DNA of 64,000 nucleotides from Stutzerimonas chloritidismutans AW-1. GTDB taxonomy: Bacteria > Pseudomonadota > Gammaproteobacteria > Pseudomonadales > Pseudomonadaceae. Below the pieces are notes generated by a model. The model saw nothing but the letters and a program-made list of their open reading frames with translations, ran no database searches and was not told the origin of the DNA. The translations under genes were made by a program, and so were the position numbers. Position 1 is the stretch's first letter; the number at the start of each line of letters is the position of its first letter. Of this stretch, positions 63,607 through 64,000 are shown piece after piece. The DNA is taken from NCBI RefSeq assembly GCF_000495915.1, contig NZ_AOFQ01000031.1, forward strand, positions 57,623 to 121,622. Reading direction: 5' to 3'.

Positions 63607-64000
63607 ATGGCTACCGCCAATCTGCGCAAGGGTTATCTGCTGGGGCTGGCCACGTTCAGCATCTGGGGCATGTTTCCGCTCTACTTCAAGGCACTCGAGC
63701 AGTACGGCGCGCTGGAGATCGTCACCCAGCGGGTGATCTGGTCGGCGGTGTTCGGCTCGCTGGTGTTGCTGGTCTGGCGCCACCCCGGCTGGTGGCGCGA
63801 ACTGCTGGCACATCCGCGACGGCTTGGCGTGCTCGGCATCTCCAGTGTGCTGATCGCCGCCAACTGGCTGATCTACGTCTGGGCGGTGAACCACGACCGG
63901 ATGGTCGAAGCCAGCCTGGGCTACTACATCAATCCGCTGGTCAACGTGCTGCTCGGCATGATTGTGCTGCGCGAGCGGCTGCGCCCGCTGCAGTGGCTGG
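63607..64000 (+). CDS. rarD: RarD-family DMT permease (C-terminus beyond window)
   Basis: The frame from ATG 63607 runs off the right edge after 131 codons. The N-terminus LRKGYLLGLATFSIWGMFPLYFKAL and the motifs RVIWSA, ANWLIYVWAVN and ASLGYYINPLVNVLLG are distinctive for RarD (EamA superfamily). It is divergent from the SDR-trehalase pair, with a 204-base shared region. Substrate is unknown. Confidence 0.92.
   Translation, partial: MATANLRKGYLLGLATFSIWGMFPLYFKALEQYGALEIVTQRVIWSAVFGSLVLLVWRHPGWWRELLAHPRRLGVLGISSVLIAANWLIYVWAVNHDRMVEASLGYYINPLVNVLLGMIVLRERLRPLQWL

Overview
The window is high-GC DNA from a pseudomonad, most likely the Stutzerimonas (Pseudomonas stutzeri) group. This is inferred from codon use, from the carotenoid genes next to ordinary Pseudomonas housekeeping genes, and from OprD-type porins, TonB receptors and an ISL3-family insertion sequence. 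No rRNA, tRNA, CRISPR array or prophage was seen.

Layout. 1-3355: edge of a carotenoid cluster (crtX, type 2 IPP isomerase, divergent crtE). 3458-12114: acyl-CoA dehydrogenase, K+/H+ antiporter, MscK-type channel and SelO. 12218-18351: a four-gene minus-strand signalling operon (giant hybrid kinase, CheR, receiver-less CheB, receiver-kinase) with no chemoreceptor, CheA or CheW. 18539-23212: YqaE, an SDR, and an nfeD-slipin-lipoprotein operon whose nfeD is split at a G-rich tract. 23376-24649: an OprD-family porin with an internal deletion. 24659-30997: aldose epimerase, 2-hydroxyacid dehydrogenase, and a Fur-box-preceded siderophore receptor with a three-gene membrane operon. 31085-43819: a large aldarate catabolic region. 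43939-45489: a frameshifted hipBA pair of lower GC. 45980-46994: azlCD. 47131-52044: uronate dehydrogenase, lactonase and a TRAP transporter whose binding protein has an in-frame stop. 52268-59771: DMT transporter, ExoD, and an RND efflux operon interrupted by an ISL3 element. 60163-64000: GntR-family regulator, trehalase, SDR and the start of rarD.

How it works together. The central theme is hexuronate and hexarate use. The uronate would cross the porin and TRAP system and be oxidised by Udh to a lactone. The SMP-30 lactonase opens the lactone to the aldarate, and four dehydratases (two GudD, GarD, a talarate/galactarate dehydratase) make the keto-deoxy acid. KdgD converts that to 2-oxoglutarate semialdehyde, and an aldehyde dehydrogenase yields 2-oxoglutarate. 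A tripartite tricarboxylate-type transporter (TctCBA) probably imports the aldarate. A shared 13-14 bp motif of the type AGTTGTACGATAAC or its GTCATATGACAAC variant lies at the porin, kdgD, gudD2, udh and gntR promoters. This suggests one regulon under the GntR/FCD protein at 60163-60918.

At least five genes look broken: nfeD, the porin, hipA, dctP and the RND pump. The IS insertion is real by its structure (8-bp target duplication). The single-base and G-tract lesions could be real mutations or sequence errors.
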